DNA of 64,000 bases from Hyphomicrobium_A sp963722495 (GTDB lineage Bacteria; Pseudomonadota; Alphaproteobacteria; Rhizobiales; Hyphomicrobiaceae), in the NCBI GenBank assembly GCA_963722495.1, contig CAVRND010000026.1, forward strand, positions 62,001 to 126,000. The letters are read 5' to 3'. This document shows positions 1-9,548 of this stretch, piece after piece. The translations under genes and the position numbers were made by a program. The first letter of the stretch is position 1. Each line of letters begins with the position of its first letter. Under the pieces are notes generated by a model. The model saw nothing but the letters and a program-made list of their open reading frames with translations. It had not been told where the DNA came from and searched no databases.

Positions 1-2136
1 GTCAAGATGCCGTTGGTCGGGTCCGTGTTCAGGTAGGCGTAGACGGCGTTCATCGAGAACGGTCCGATGTTCACCTGGCCGCCGGCATCCTGGCGGCGGA
101 TGTCGAGGGTGTCCTGATCGAAGCGCGACTGCGAGATCAGCTGCAAGAAGCTCCACGGCGCTACGTAGGCGCCGAGCACGTAGTCGGAACGGCTGTTCTG
201 CAGGCCGCTGAAGGGCGTGAAGGTCGGGTTGCCGTATTCGTCGATGCCCGGGTTGGTGTACGCGTTGTCGCCGGCGAGCTGGAAGCTTTCACCGGCGAGG
301 ACGCGTGCGTAGCCGCCGCCGTTGGACTGGAAGGTGTACTGCAGGCCGACGTTGGCGCGCGTGCCGGTCTCGATGCGGTCGTAGCCGGAGAACTTCGTCA
401 CCTCGAACAGGTTGGTGTCGTCGAACACGAGGCTCTGGGCGTCCTCGTTCGGCAGGTTGTCCTGCCGCACGGTCGCCTGCCGGGCGATGATCTGGCCGAT
501 CGGCTCGATCACGTGCGAGCCGCCGCTGGTGTTGGCGACCCACGGATAGGCGAGGGTGACGCCGGCCAGCGCCAGGCCGCGGGCGAACGAGGTGTCGTAG
601 GTGCACCGTCGTCGGCGATCTGCGGATCGATGTAGTCGCTCAGCTGGTAAAGGTCGCCGCGCAGCTGCGCGAACGGCGTGTAGGTGATGCCGAGCGGATC
701 GGCGAAGCGGCGGCGCCAGTTCAGCTCCGTGACGACGCGGTTCATCTGCTCGTTGCCGCCGGCGAACGGCGCGATCAGCGTCGGATCCTGCTCGCTGGAG
801 AAGCTCAGCGCGTTGGTGTTCCACGTCAGCTCGCCGCCGAGGATCGGGTCGGCGAACACGTAGTTGTAGTCGATGATCGGATGCGCGAGCGACTCGGACT
901 CCGGCGTGTCGGTGAACATCAGGCCGCCGAAGTGGTACAGCTCCATGCCGAAGTAATTGCGGTCCGAGATGCCCTCGAGGAACACCTTGTTGACGCGGTC
1001 CGTCAGCAGCATGTTGTCGAGCTTGTAGAAGCGGCGGAACGTGTCGTCGCTCTCCAGCGTCACGTCCCAGCCGAACTTCCACCAGCTCGACCGAGATGAA
1101 CAGGCCCTTGGTCTCAAGGCTGCCGCGCCAGCCGTCGTACTGGTCGCGGTTGGCGATCGCCGACGGCAGGTTGGCGGCAGTCCTGATCGATACCCTGCGC
1201 CTTGATGTAGTACTGGCCGTTCTCGGTGCGGTGCCGCCAGTCGCCCTGCCACAGGATGCCCTGGCGCGAGGTGTACATCGGGTAGAACGTGAAGTCGTAG
1301 TTCGGCGCCAGCGCGAAGTAGTACGGGATCGTCGTGCAGTAGCCGAGGGTGTCGGACGTCGACGGCTGCGGCATCAGGAAGCCGGACTTGCGCTTCACCG
1401 ACGGGTCGGCGTGCTCGAAGTAGGGCGTGTAGAGGATCGGCACGCCGAACAGCTCGAACTGCGCGTCCTGATAGCTGATGGTCGCCGCTGCCTGGTCGTG
1501 GATGACGGTTGCCGCGCTCAAGCACCACAGCGGCGGCATGCCGTCGGTGGTTTTGCAAGGCGTGAAGCGTCCGTTCGTGAACACGGTCGTGTTGCCGCCG
1601 CGGCGCGTCGCCGTCTCGGCGGCGATGCGCGTGTCGTCGGCGGCGACGATCGACAGCTGCGATACGAAGCCGTCGCGGAAGTCGTCGGTGAGCTTATCCG
1701 GTCGGCGCGGACGATGTTGCCGTTCGGCTCCTTGAGCGTGACGTTGCCGACCGCCGTCAGCGTGTTGGCCGACTGGTCGTAAACCACTTGGTCGGCAGTC
1801 AGGATGTAGTTGTTGTAGTAGATCTCGACGTTGCCGCGCGCGACGACCTTGTTGCCGCCGGTGTCGTAGATCAGCTCGTCGCCCTGCAGATAGAGCGGCT
1901 GCGACTTGTCGATGTTGCGTGACGGCCCGACCATGCTCTGCTTGGGGAACGAGCTCGATTTCTCGACCCCCGGAGCGAGTGTCGATGGATCTTGAGCGTG
2001 CGCGTCAGGCGATAGCGAAGAGCGCAGCAAGCAGGAGTGCGAGCACGCCAAAACGCACCCAGCCAGCAGCCTCCCGGCGCCGACAGGTGACGCGTGACGA
2101 TCCGCAACCCTCTTGCGGTGCCCGCGTGTGACGCAT
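1..2136 (-). CDS. lptD: LPS-assembly protein LptD (OstA), 3' end outside window, frame broken
   Basis: LptD is the outer-membrane beta-barrel that, with LptE, inserts lipopolysaccharide into the outer leaflet. The ATG at 2136 lies just after the stop of lptFG. It opens a basic N-terminus and a hydrophobic signal segment (VLALLLAALFAIA), followed after one frameshift by DAHAQDPS, a plausible signal-peptidase site. Next come an OstA/LptA-like domain (YLQGDELIYDTGGNKVVARG) and the barrel (for example VPILYTPYFEHADPSVKRKSG). I had to change frame near 2007, 1695, 1178, 1088 and 600 to keep a continuous LptD-like protein, and the frame is still open at base 1. The gene is essential in most Gram-negatives, so I take the breaks as sequence errors rather than decay. 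It is probably co-transcribed with lptFG. Confidence 0.85.
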
Positions 2137-2139
2137 CAC

Positions 2140-4449
2140 TCAGCCATCCTCCTGGTGCAGCAGTACCGAAGCCGAGACAATCAAAACGAGGACCACGGGC
2201 AACCAGATCGCCGCCCAAGGAGGCGTCAATCCAGCCACTCCGACTTGCCGGGAGACTTCCGAAAGAAGAAAGAAGCCGAACCCCCCCACCAGTCCAGCGA
2301 TGACCATAGTCTGGATGCCGCCACCGCGGAATGACCGCAACGACACAGTGGCCCCCAAAAGGACCATCGCCGCGCACAGTAAAGGCCTTGACAGCAGGGC
2401 TTCGTACTGAATGCGCAAACGGTCTGATGAAAGTTTAGCCTTTTCAGCCACTTCTATGAGCGCCGGCATTTCCCAGAACGACACCGAGAACGCTGTTCCC
2501 AGCGCGTCCGTGACGCGATCCGGTGTAAGGTATGTGGACACGAGGTAGATATCGAATTTTTCGGGCTCTCGTCCGATGCGCACGACCCACGCTTCCTGGA
2601 CCTCCCAATAGCCCTCGCGAAGGTCGGCGCGCTTGCCGTCGACGCGCTCCACGAAGTGCCCCTCGCTGTCGTACACGAACATCGAAACCGCGTGCAGCGT
2701 CAGGCCCTTGTTGGTGGCTAGTAGCGCGCTGATGACCGACTGCCCGTCGGTACCGTTCTGGCGCAGCCAGGATGCCCCCGAGCGCGACCGCAACAGATTG
2801 GCTTCCTTGCCGAAAGCCTCGGCAAAGAGATTCTCGGAGGCATCGCGGCCCGCTGCCGCCATCGGGTTGAAGATGGTGACCGTCAACACGCCTACGGCGA
2901 AGGCGACGAAGACGCCGGGGCGCAGGAACTGCCAAGCCGACATGCCGCCGGCCCGCATCACGGTGAGCTCGCTCTTACGGCTCAGCTGCAGGAGGGCCAT
3001 GATCGAGCCGACCAGCACGGCAAAGCCGATGAGGAACTCGGCGTAGGCGGGCAGCCGCAGCAGGGCGATCAGCCCGAGCGTCGCCAGCGGCACCTCCCCG
3101 AGCTTGCCCGACTGGCGCAGCAGCTCCACGAAATCAATGAGATAGATCAGCACCGCGCACAGCAGGTACACGGCCAGCATCGCCAGCAGGAAGCGCATGC
3201 CGATGTAGACGCCGAGGGTGCGCGTGCGTGCCAAGGGCGCTATCTCCGGCCGCCGGCGGTGCCGGGCAGCGATGCGCCGGCCCGAGATCAGCCCGATAAG
3301 GAATGAGAACGCCTGTGCGATGGGGTCGAAGATCAGTCCCGGCAGCCGCGAGTTGGACAGCACCCGGCGCGCCTTCTCCATGATCATCAGCGAGCCCAGC
3401 ATGGCGGACAGCGGCAGGGCATAGAGTAGCGGCGTCGCCGCCTCGTTGATGACGACCACGTTGTTGAGCGCCAGGCCGCCGAGGCGCAGCGCCGCCGCGA
3501 GAACGACAGCGATCGCCACCTGCTTGACGCGGTTTTGCCGTGTCGAGTGGGCCTGGCCGACAGCGGCCAGCGCGATCAGGGCGAAGGCGAGGGGGTAGAG
3601 CGGGTTGGCGAAGCGCTCATGCAACTCGGCGCGGAACTTGCCCGGGCCCTTGCGGTAGCTGTTGGAGGTCGCCTCCGGATAGAGCAGCTCGCTCAGGTAG
3701 CGCTCGCGCGGCTTCAGATCCTCGTCGTCGTCGAGCTTCTTCTCGAACTGGTCGAGGTCGACGGCGTATTTCTCGAAGGCGATGATCTGTGCCGGCTCGT
3801 CCTTGTCGGTGCGGCGGACGATATGCCCATTGGTCATGACGAGATAGTTCGACGGCGCCTTCTGCACGATGACGCCGCGCTCGGCGAGATAGGACTGGTT
3901 GAGCTCCTTGTTGCGCGTGTCGTGCACGATCAGACCCAGCAGCTCGCTGTTGGGGGCGCGCTCGCGGATATGAAAGGTCAGTCCTTCTTCGGGGCTGGAA
4001 AAGCTGCCCGGCTGGATGACCTGCGTCAGGATGTTGGCGCGCACCTGCACGATGTATTCGCGCAGCAGCTTCAGGCTCCACGGCATGGCGAGGTGATTGA
4101 CGAAGGCGACGCCGAGCGCCACCAGCAGCGCCAGCACCATCAGCGGCTTCGCCGCCCGCCAGATCGTGGCGCCCGATGCCGTCAGCACGATGAGCTCGCT
4201 GTCGCCGTTGAGCCGGTTGAGCGTGTGGGTGCAGGCGATCAGCAGCGAGAAGGGCGCGATGATGGCCATGAGGTTGGGCAGCGCCAGCGTCGTCATCTTG
4301 ATCAGCATCCACACGTCCTGACCTTGCGAGGTCACGACGTTGAGCTGGCGCAGGGCGAGCGCCATCCAGACGATGCTCGACAGCGACAACAGGATGATGA
4401 GCAGCGCGGACCCGGCCTGCCGAAAGACATACCTTTCGAAGATCGTCAT
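2140..4449 (-). CDS. lptF/lptG: LPS export permeases LptF and LptG in one continuous reading frame
   Basis: LptF and LptG are the two inner-membrane permease subunits of the LptB2FG ABC exporter that feeds LPS to LptC, LptA and LptD. Here both lie in one 769-residue frame. Residues 1-385 have LptF features: an N-terminal helix, the SGATIWRAAKP region, a periplasmic jellyroll around 140-260 and three C-terminal helices. Residues 413-769 repeat the plan with LptG features (LIYLIDFVELLRQSGK, then SELTVMRAGGMSAWQFLRPG). Between them is a short Arg-rich segment (390-412) with no stop. I chose the ATG at 4449 because upstream residues have no LptF character. This could be a true fusion, or a one-base error that removes the LptF stop: an out-of-frame TAG sits at 3242-3240. 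lptD follows within 3 bases. Confidence 0.85.
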   Translation of the reverse strand: MTIFERYVFRQAGSALLIILLSLSSIVWMALALRQLNVVTSQGQDVWMLIKMTTLALPNLMAIIAPFSLLIACTHTLNRLNGDSELIVLTASGATIWRAAKPLMVLALLVALGVAFVNHLAMPWSLKLLREYIVQVRANILTQVIQPGSFSSPEEGLTFHIRERAPNSELLGLIVHDTRNKELNQSYLAERGVIVQKAPSNYLVMTNGHIVRRTDKDEPAQIIAFEKYAVDLDQFEKKLDDDEDLKPRERYLSELLYPEATSNSYRKGPGKFRAELHERFANPLYPLAFALIALAAVGQAHSTRQNRVKQVAIAVVLAAALRLGGLALNNVVVINEAATPLLYALPLSAMLGSLMIMEKARRVLSNSRLPGLIFDPIAQAFSFLIGLISGRRIAARHRRRPEIAPLARTRTLGVYIGMRFLLAMLAVYLLCAVLIYLIDFVELLRQSGKLGEVPLATLGLIALLRLPAYAEFLIGFAVLVGSIMALLQLSRKSELTVMRAGGMSAWQFLRPGVFVAFAVGVLTVTIFNPMAAAGRDASENLFAEAFGKEANLLRSRSGASWLRQNGTDGQSVISALLATNKGLTLHAVSMFVYDSEGHFVERVDGKRADLREGYWEVQEAWVVRIGREPEKFDIYLVSTYLTPDRVTDALGTAFSVSFWEMPALIEVAEKAKLSSDRLRIQYEALLSRPLLCAAMVLLGATVSLRSFRGGGIQTMVIAGLVGGFGFFLLSEVSRQVGVAGLTPPWAAIWLPVVLVLIVSASVLLHQEDG

Positions 4450-4858
4450 GCTGACCGAGTGAATAAGAGGGCGGCGCGGGATGCCGGCCCCCGGCCCGTC
4501 CCATGGCCCCACGTCCCACGCCAGAGTGGCGGAAATTCGGCTTTTCCCCAGTGGCTTGGCGCCTGTGGCGCGGGTGCCATGCGCGCCGCATGGAAAGGAC
4601 GGCCGGAAAACAGGCGAACAAGGCAGGAACAGCGCAGCGAACACGGCGGCTTGATGGCCTTTGCTGCCCGGCTCGCTTGCAAGCGCGGCGCTCGCGGGTT
4701 AGCTCGGAGATACCAACGTTTCGGACTTCCCTGCCTTCACATGCATGGCTCAGGGTCCCTGCTCGGCGGCGGGGTCTAGCGCGGATTGCATCCGCGAGGC
4801 GCTGTGCATCCAGGCGGGAATCCGTTTCCTAAGGCATCGCCACCTGGAGCTCCCGCGC
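4450..4858. other. Divergent intergenic region between lptFG and pepA
   Basis: These 409 bases separate the minus-strand lpt genes from plus-strand pepA and must hold promoters for both. I see no coding potential of its own. A perfect 12-base palindrome (cgcttgcaagcg) lies at 4674-4685 inside a run rich in cgc/gcg. I could not assign convincing -35/-10 elements. Confidence 0.4.
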
Positions 4859-6390
4859 ATGACCAGCCGCCCCGAAATCGTCTTCCAAGCGCTCTCAGCC
4901 GACCTCGAGCCGACCGTCATCGTGCTCGCCGGCGAAGACGTGGCGCTGGGGGCCCGCGGCCGTGAGATCGACCAGCGCACGGGCGGCGTGCTCGGCAAGG
5001 CCGCGGAGGCCGCGCAGTACAAGGGGCGCAAGAAGTCGACGCGTCGAGGTGCTGGCGCCGCCGCGTCTCGGCAGCGTCAACCGCGTCGTGCTGGTCGGCA
5101 CCGGCAAGACGAGCGATCTCAGCGAGAACGATTGGGTGCTGCTCGGCGGCACGGCCGGCGGCGCCATCAGCGCGCGCAAGACGAAGTCGGCGAGCATCAT
5201 CGCCGAGGCGGCCGACAACGGCGGCACCAAGCCGGAGGCGATCGCCGCGATGCTGGCCTTCGGTGCCGCCCTGCGCCACTACGATTTCCGCAAATACCTG
5301 ACGAAGCGCAATTCGGAGGATGAGAACGGCGAGCCCAACGGCCTGCAAAAGCTCGTCATCCATACGGCCGACCCCGACAAGGCGCGCGCCGCGTTCGCGC
5401 GCTACGAGGCCGTCGCCAACGGCATCGTCACCGCGCGCGATCTCGTCAACGAGCCGGCCAACGCGCTGGGCCCGGTCGAGTTCGCCGATCGCGTCAAGGA
5501 GCTGGAGAGCTCCGGGCTGGAGATCGAGATTCTCGACGCCGACCAGATCGCCGAGCTGAAGATGGGCGCGTTGCTGGCCGTCGCGCAGGGCAGCGTACGT
5601 CCGGCGCGCGTCGCCATCATGCAGTGGCACGGCGCCAAGTCGAAGCGCGCGAAGCCGCTGTGCTTCATCGGCAAGGGCGTCGTCTTCGACACCGGCGGCA
5701 TCTCCATCAAGCCGGCCGCCGGCATGGAGGACATGAAGGGCGACATGGGCGGCGCCGCTGCGGTCGTCGGCACCATGCAGGCGCTCGCCGAGCGCAAGGC
5801 CAACGTCAACGTCATCGGCATCATCGGTCTCGTCGAGAACATGCCGTCGGGTGCCGCGACGCGGCCCGGCGACATCGTGCGCGCGCACTCGGGCAACACG
5901 GTCGAGATCCTCAACACCGACGCCGAGGGCCGCCTCGTCCTCGTCGACCTCATCTCCTACGTGCAGGAGCGCTTCAAGCCGCGGCTGATGATCGACCTCG
6001 CGACGCTCACCGGCGCCATCATGGTGGCGCTCGGCAAGGAGTACGCGGGCCTCTTCGTCAACGACGACAAGCTCGCCGCCGACCTGCTGGAAGCATCCGC
6101 CGAGACGGGCGAGAAGCTGTGGCGCATGCCGCTCGACAAGGCCTACGACAAGATGCTCGAGTCGAAGAATTGCGACATCAAGAACATCGGCGGGCGCTGG
6201 GCTGGCGCCTGCACGGCGGCGGCCTTCATCAAGTACTTCGTCAAGGACACGCCGTGGGCGCACATCGATCTCGCCGGCACGGCCATGGACGCGCCGAAGT
6301 CGGAGATCAGCCCGAGCTGGGGCGCGGGCTGGGGCGTGCGGCTGCTCGGACCGGTTCGTGTCCGACAAGTACGAGAAGGCCGAGAAGTGA
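4859..6390 (+). CDS. pepA: Leucyl aminopeptidase (M17 family), two frameshifts
   Basis: Cytosolic dinuclear-metal aminopeptidase that releases N-terminal residues during peptide turnover. The signature NTDAEGRL is intact, as are the upstream metal-site stretch KGVVFDTGGISIKPAAGM and DLATLTGAIMVALG. The start MTSRPEIVFQ at 4859 follows a region with no similarity. The frame must change near 5040 (KKST to VEVLAPPR) and near 6348 (GVRLL to DRFVSDKYEKAEK, stop 6388-6390). Both are explained by one extra base, and removing them gives 509 codons, the usual length. It is transcribed away from lptFG, as commonly seen in alphaproteobacteria. Confidence 0.9.
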
Positions 6391-6444
6391 GGCTCTGGGC
6401 GGCGCCGATAGCCATGGGTATCGGCTACGGTAACACGCTGGAAA

Positions 6445-6473
6445 TACGTCGTTAATGCTACGACTTATTTTCC
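6445..6473 (+). terminator. Candidate stem-loop after pepA
   Basis: About 60 bases past the pepA stop there is a short hairpin (gtcgt / acgac with a 7-base loop), flanked by aata and ttatttt. It is a weak intrinsic-terminator candidate in the gap between two convergent genes. Confidence 0.3.
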
Positions 6474-6488
6474 ATAATATATATTATG
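6473..6488. repeat. 16-base perfect AT-rich palindrome
   Basis: CATAATAT followed directly by ATATTATG is perfectly self-complementary and almost free of G/C in an otherwise strongly GC-rich sequence. It sits between the ends of convergent pepA and the membrane-protein gene. It could be an operator, a bidirectional terminator component or a relic insertion site. Confidence 0.6.
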
Positions 6489-6568
6489 CGAATGCCGTAC
6501 GCGCGCTCAGGCTCGCCGGATCAGCGGTCGTCCTGGTCACGGGCAACGGCAAAGTCGAAGTCCCAGTG

Positions 6569-7324
6569 TCACAGCAGCGCGTCCTCGGCCTGGCGCACGG
6601 CGTCGGCGATGAGGGCCGCGTAGACGGCGCTGACGAAGCCCGACAGCACGTTGACGCTGATGACGACGCCGACGAGCCGCGCCCATTGCGGATCGAGAAC
6701 CACGCCGAGCGCCTTGACGATGAACTCGTCGAACGCCTGCTTGAGCTGGAAGAACAGCTCGCTCACCTGGGCGATCGACGGCTCTGCCGGCGTGTTGAAG
6801 ATGATGTCCCAGCCGATGCCGGTGACGTTGGCCGGCGGCACGATGTGGCCACGGCGAGCAGCGTCAGGCCGGCCGAGAACAGCAGGCCCAGCGGCGGCGC
6901 CAGACGGAAGTAGCCCCAGCGCATCGGCAGCGCTTCGGCGCGGATCGACAGCAGCCGCAGCACGGCGGCGCCGGCGTAGACGCACAGCCCGAACAGAACC
7001 GCCACCCAGAACAGGCGATCGGTGTTGGTGCCGGCGAAGGTGAACAGCGCGGCGACGCCTGCCAGCAGCGCCTTGAACAGCGCCTCGGAAGCGCCGACCA
7101 GAACCGTCAGGAATGTGCCGCGCTTGACGAGGCCGCCGAAATAGAACGGCAGCTCGTAGCGCAGCCGCGCCACCTCAAGCCGCAGGCCGAGCACGAAGCT
7201 CAAGCGCTGCCGTCACGCCGGCGAACACGAACGGATAGTAGAAGGCGAAAGCCGCCAGCGCGACGACGGCCGCCACCTCGCCCGCCATGATGACGGCGTT
7301 GGCGATGATGCGCAGGATGATCAT
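6569..7324 (-). CDS. Integral membrane protein of unknown function, two frameshifts
   Basis: I do not recognise a family. Joined across frameshifts near 7203 and 6850, the product is about 250 residues with several hydrophobic segments: an N-terminal pair (MIILRIIANAVIMAGEVAAV and FAFYYPFVFAGVTAAL), a middle group (LFWVAVLFGLCVYAGAAVL, LAPPLGLLFSAGLTLLAV) and a C-terminal helix (LVGVVISVNVLSGFVSAVYA). The ATG at 7324 is the only start after an in-frame TGA. It converges with pepA. Function is unknown; there is no catalytic motif, so a structural or accessory membrane protein is all that can be said. Confidence 0.55.
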
Positions 7325-7449
7325 GCCGCCCCGGTCCGTCGCAAAGCCCTCGGGCGCCCTTCAGCCGGCGCGCCGCTTCCCCGTGCCGATGGTAGACCGG
7401 AGCGCCAAGGGGAAACAATGCCGGAAACAATGGCCGTGTGGGGTGGCGT

Positions 7450-7936
7450 CTACTGGAGCGACGAGACCGTCTGCGGGGCGTGGCACACGGCGTCCTTGAG
7501 GCGAACGCCAGTGCGCCTCGAACGGGAACGACCGGCGATAGGCGCGGAACTGGCCGCCGGTGTCGCCGATGATCTGCAGCTCGAGGGCGCCTGCCGGCTC
7601 CGGCCCGGCACGAAGACCGACGTCTGCACGACGTAGGGCTCGGTTCCCGGCGCGAGCTCGAGCGTGCCCTCGAACCGACGTAGTGTTGCTCCTCGACGTG
7701 CCGCCGGCATCGAGCTTCAGCGCCGTGCCGCCGCACTTGTCGTTGGCCTCCACGCTTGATCCCGCACCAGCTCTGCCGCAGGCGACGATGTCGAGCGTCA
7801 GCGGACCGCCGCTGTCGCCCGCATAGCTCTCGTCCCTGCCAGCGCCCGGCGATCGTCTCGCCGCCCGTGTCTGCCGCGGCGAGCGGCGAGGCCGCCGTTG
7901 CCAGAACACAAAACTGCTCAATATGACTTTCAACAT
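7450..7936 (-). CDS. Secreted protein of unknown function, heavily frameshifted
   Basis: The start MLKVILSSFVF, followed after a frame change by LATAASPLAAADTGGE, forms a classic signal peptide with an AxA cleavage site. The mature part can be pieced together as a small protein with segments such as GRWQG, LTLDIVACG, ANDKCGGTALKLDAGG, FEGTLELAPGTEPYVVQTSV and LQIIGDTGGQFRAYRRSFPF. This resembles a periplasmic beta-rich domain. At least four frame changes are needed in under 500 bases. No family is assigned. Confidence 0.45.
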
Positions 7937-7974
7937 GACGTGCCTCTGAAAACGGCCTTTGCGCCCTTTGACCG

Positions 7975-8666
7975 ATGATCAGTGACCAGCGACGCCACAA
8001 CAGCACTGCGCACCGGCGAATTTATGCCCGCGCTTTCGCCTCGCTTGCCGGCACGCTCTTCCGACTCTTGCCGTCATTTGCGGCGTGTTGCTGCTGGCCG
8101 TGCCGACCGGCGTCGTCGCCGTGACGCAGGGGCTGGGGGCCATCCCGCTGCCCTACAATCTTTTCGTCGTCGACCAGCGCCTGCCGGGCATCTTCAAGCT
8201 GCACATGCTGGCGTCCGGCGCTGCGCTACTGCTCATCCCGATCGTCATCGCGCTCCGCCGCAACAGCGCCTGGCACCGCCCGCTCGGGCTACGCCGCCGC
8301 GCTGTGCCGTGCTGCTCGGCGGGCTGACGTCGATGCCGGTCGCCCTCTACAGCCATTCGGTCGCCATCGCGCGGGCCGGCTTCTCTTGCTCAGGGCATCG
8401 TCTGGCTGGCGCTGATCGCGCTGGGCATCATGGCCATCCGCCAGCGCCGCTTTGCCGATCACGCGCGGCTGATGCTGGCCATGGCCGCGGTCGCCTCCGG
8501 CGCCCTGTGGGTGCGCCTGACGACGACCATCGCCACCAGCTACGATCTGCCGTTCGATCCGATCTACGGCTGCGCCGCCTGGCTCGGCTGGCTGGTCCCG
8601 CTCGCCGTCGTCACGCTGCTGCCGACGCCCTGGGCGCCGTCCTTGCGCAAGCCGGCACGCCGCTAG
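7975..8666 (+). CDS. DUF2306-type membrane protein, frameshifted
   Basis: A predicted multi-helix membrane protein. Reassembled segments are LLLAVPTGVVAVTQG, LPGIFKLHMLASGAALLLIP, LGGLTSMPVALYSHSVAIA and FADHARLMLAMAAVASGALW, then a C-terminal helix. The pattern of His in the helices (KLHMLASG, FADHARLM) fits the DUF2306 family, whose function is not established. The ATG at 7975 gives a basic N-terminus before the first helix. Frame changes are needed near 8065, 8290-8310 and 8385. It is divergent from the secreted-protein gene at 7936, so the two likely share a 38-base promoter region. Confidence 0.6.
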
Positions 8667-8705
8667 CTCTCGCGAGGGCGTGCGTCATCGATTAGGGTGC
8701 CGCGC

Positions 8706-9508
8706 ATGAAACCCTCCAAAGACATCTCCCGCCTCATCGAGATCATGGCTGCGCTGCGCGATCCGGACACGGGCTGTCCGTGGGATCAGCAGCAGACGTT
8801 CGCGACCATCGCGCCCTACACCATCGAGGAAGCCTACGAGGTGGCCGATGCCATCGCGCGCGGCGACCTGCCCGACCTCAAGGACGAGCTCGGCGATCTG
8901 CTGCTGCAGGTCGTCTATCACGCGCGCATGGCCGAGGAGCAAGGCGCGTTCGCCTTCGGCGACGTCGTCGAGGCGGTCACGACGAAGATGATCCGCCGCC
9001 ATCCGCACGTGTTCGGCACCGAGGCGGAGCGCGCTGCCGGCGTCGCGGCCGGCTTCTGGGACAAGCGCCAAGGCGGCGGAGAAGGCAGGATAAGGCCGCG
9101 GGCGGCGTTCTCGACGACGTGCCGGTCGCCCTCCCCGCGCTGACGCGCGCCATCAAGTTGCAGAACAAAGCCGCCAAGGTCGGCTTCGACTGGCCGTCGC
9201 TGGCGCCGGTGTTCGCCAAGCTCAACGAGGAGATCGCCGAGCTCGAGGAGGCGATCGCCGACAACGGATGCAGCCCGGATCGAGCCGCCATCGAGGAAGA
9301 GTTCGGCGACCTGCTGTTCGTCGTCGCCAACGTCGCGCGCCACTGAAGCTCGACCCGGAGGCGGCGCTGCGCGCCGCCAACGAGAAGTTCACCCGCCGCT
9401 TCCGCTACATCGAAGCGCAGCTCGCCGAGCGCGGCTCCTCGCCCGGCGCAGTCGGACCTCGCCGAGATGGACGCCCTGTGGGACGAGGCCAAGGCCAACG
9501 GCCAGTAG
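8706..9508 (+). CDS. mazG: Nucleoside triphosphate pyrophosphohydrolase MazG, frameshifted
   Basis: MazG hydrolyses (d)NTPs to NMPs and pyrophosphate, a house-cleaning enzyme also linked to lowering (p)ppGpp. The N-terminal all-alpha domain is intact: CPWDQQQTFATIAPYTIEEA, then the metal-binding EExxE/ExxD pattern in EEAYEVADAI and KDELGDLLLQVVYHARM. The second domain repeats it (KLNEEIAELEEAIAD, EEEFGDLLFVVANVARH). Frame changes near 9066, 9088, 9345 and 9450 interrupt it. Stop TAG at 9506-9508 after AEMDALWDEAKANGQ. It meets the amino-acid permease tail to tail. Confidence 0.85.
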
Positions 9509-9548
9509 AGCTGCGCGACCGCTGGCGTTGCGTCCGCGAGCAGCAGCT

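Noticed and set aside
4674..4685. 12-base palindrome cgcttgcaagcg upstream of pepA
   Set aside because: Short and made of common gc-rich triplets; expected by chance in such sequence, so not listed as a site.
3535..4779. A 414-codon plus-strand open frame opposite lptF
   Set aside because: Antisense to LptF, low-complexity, no start context.
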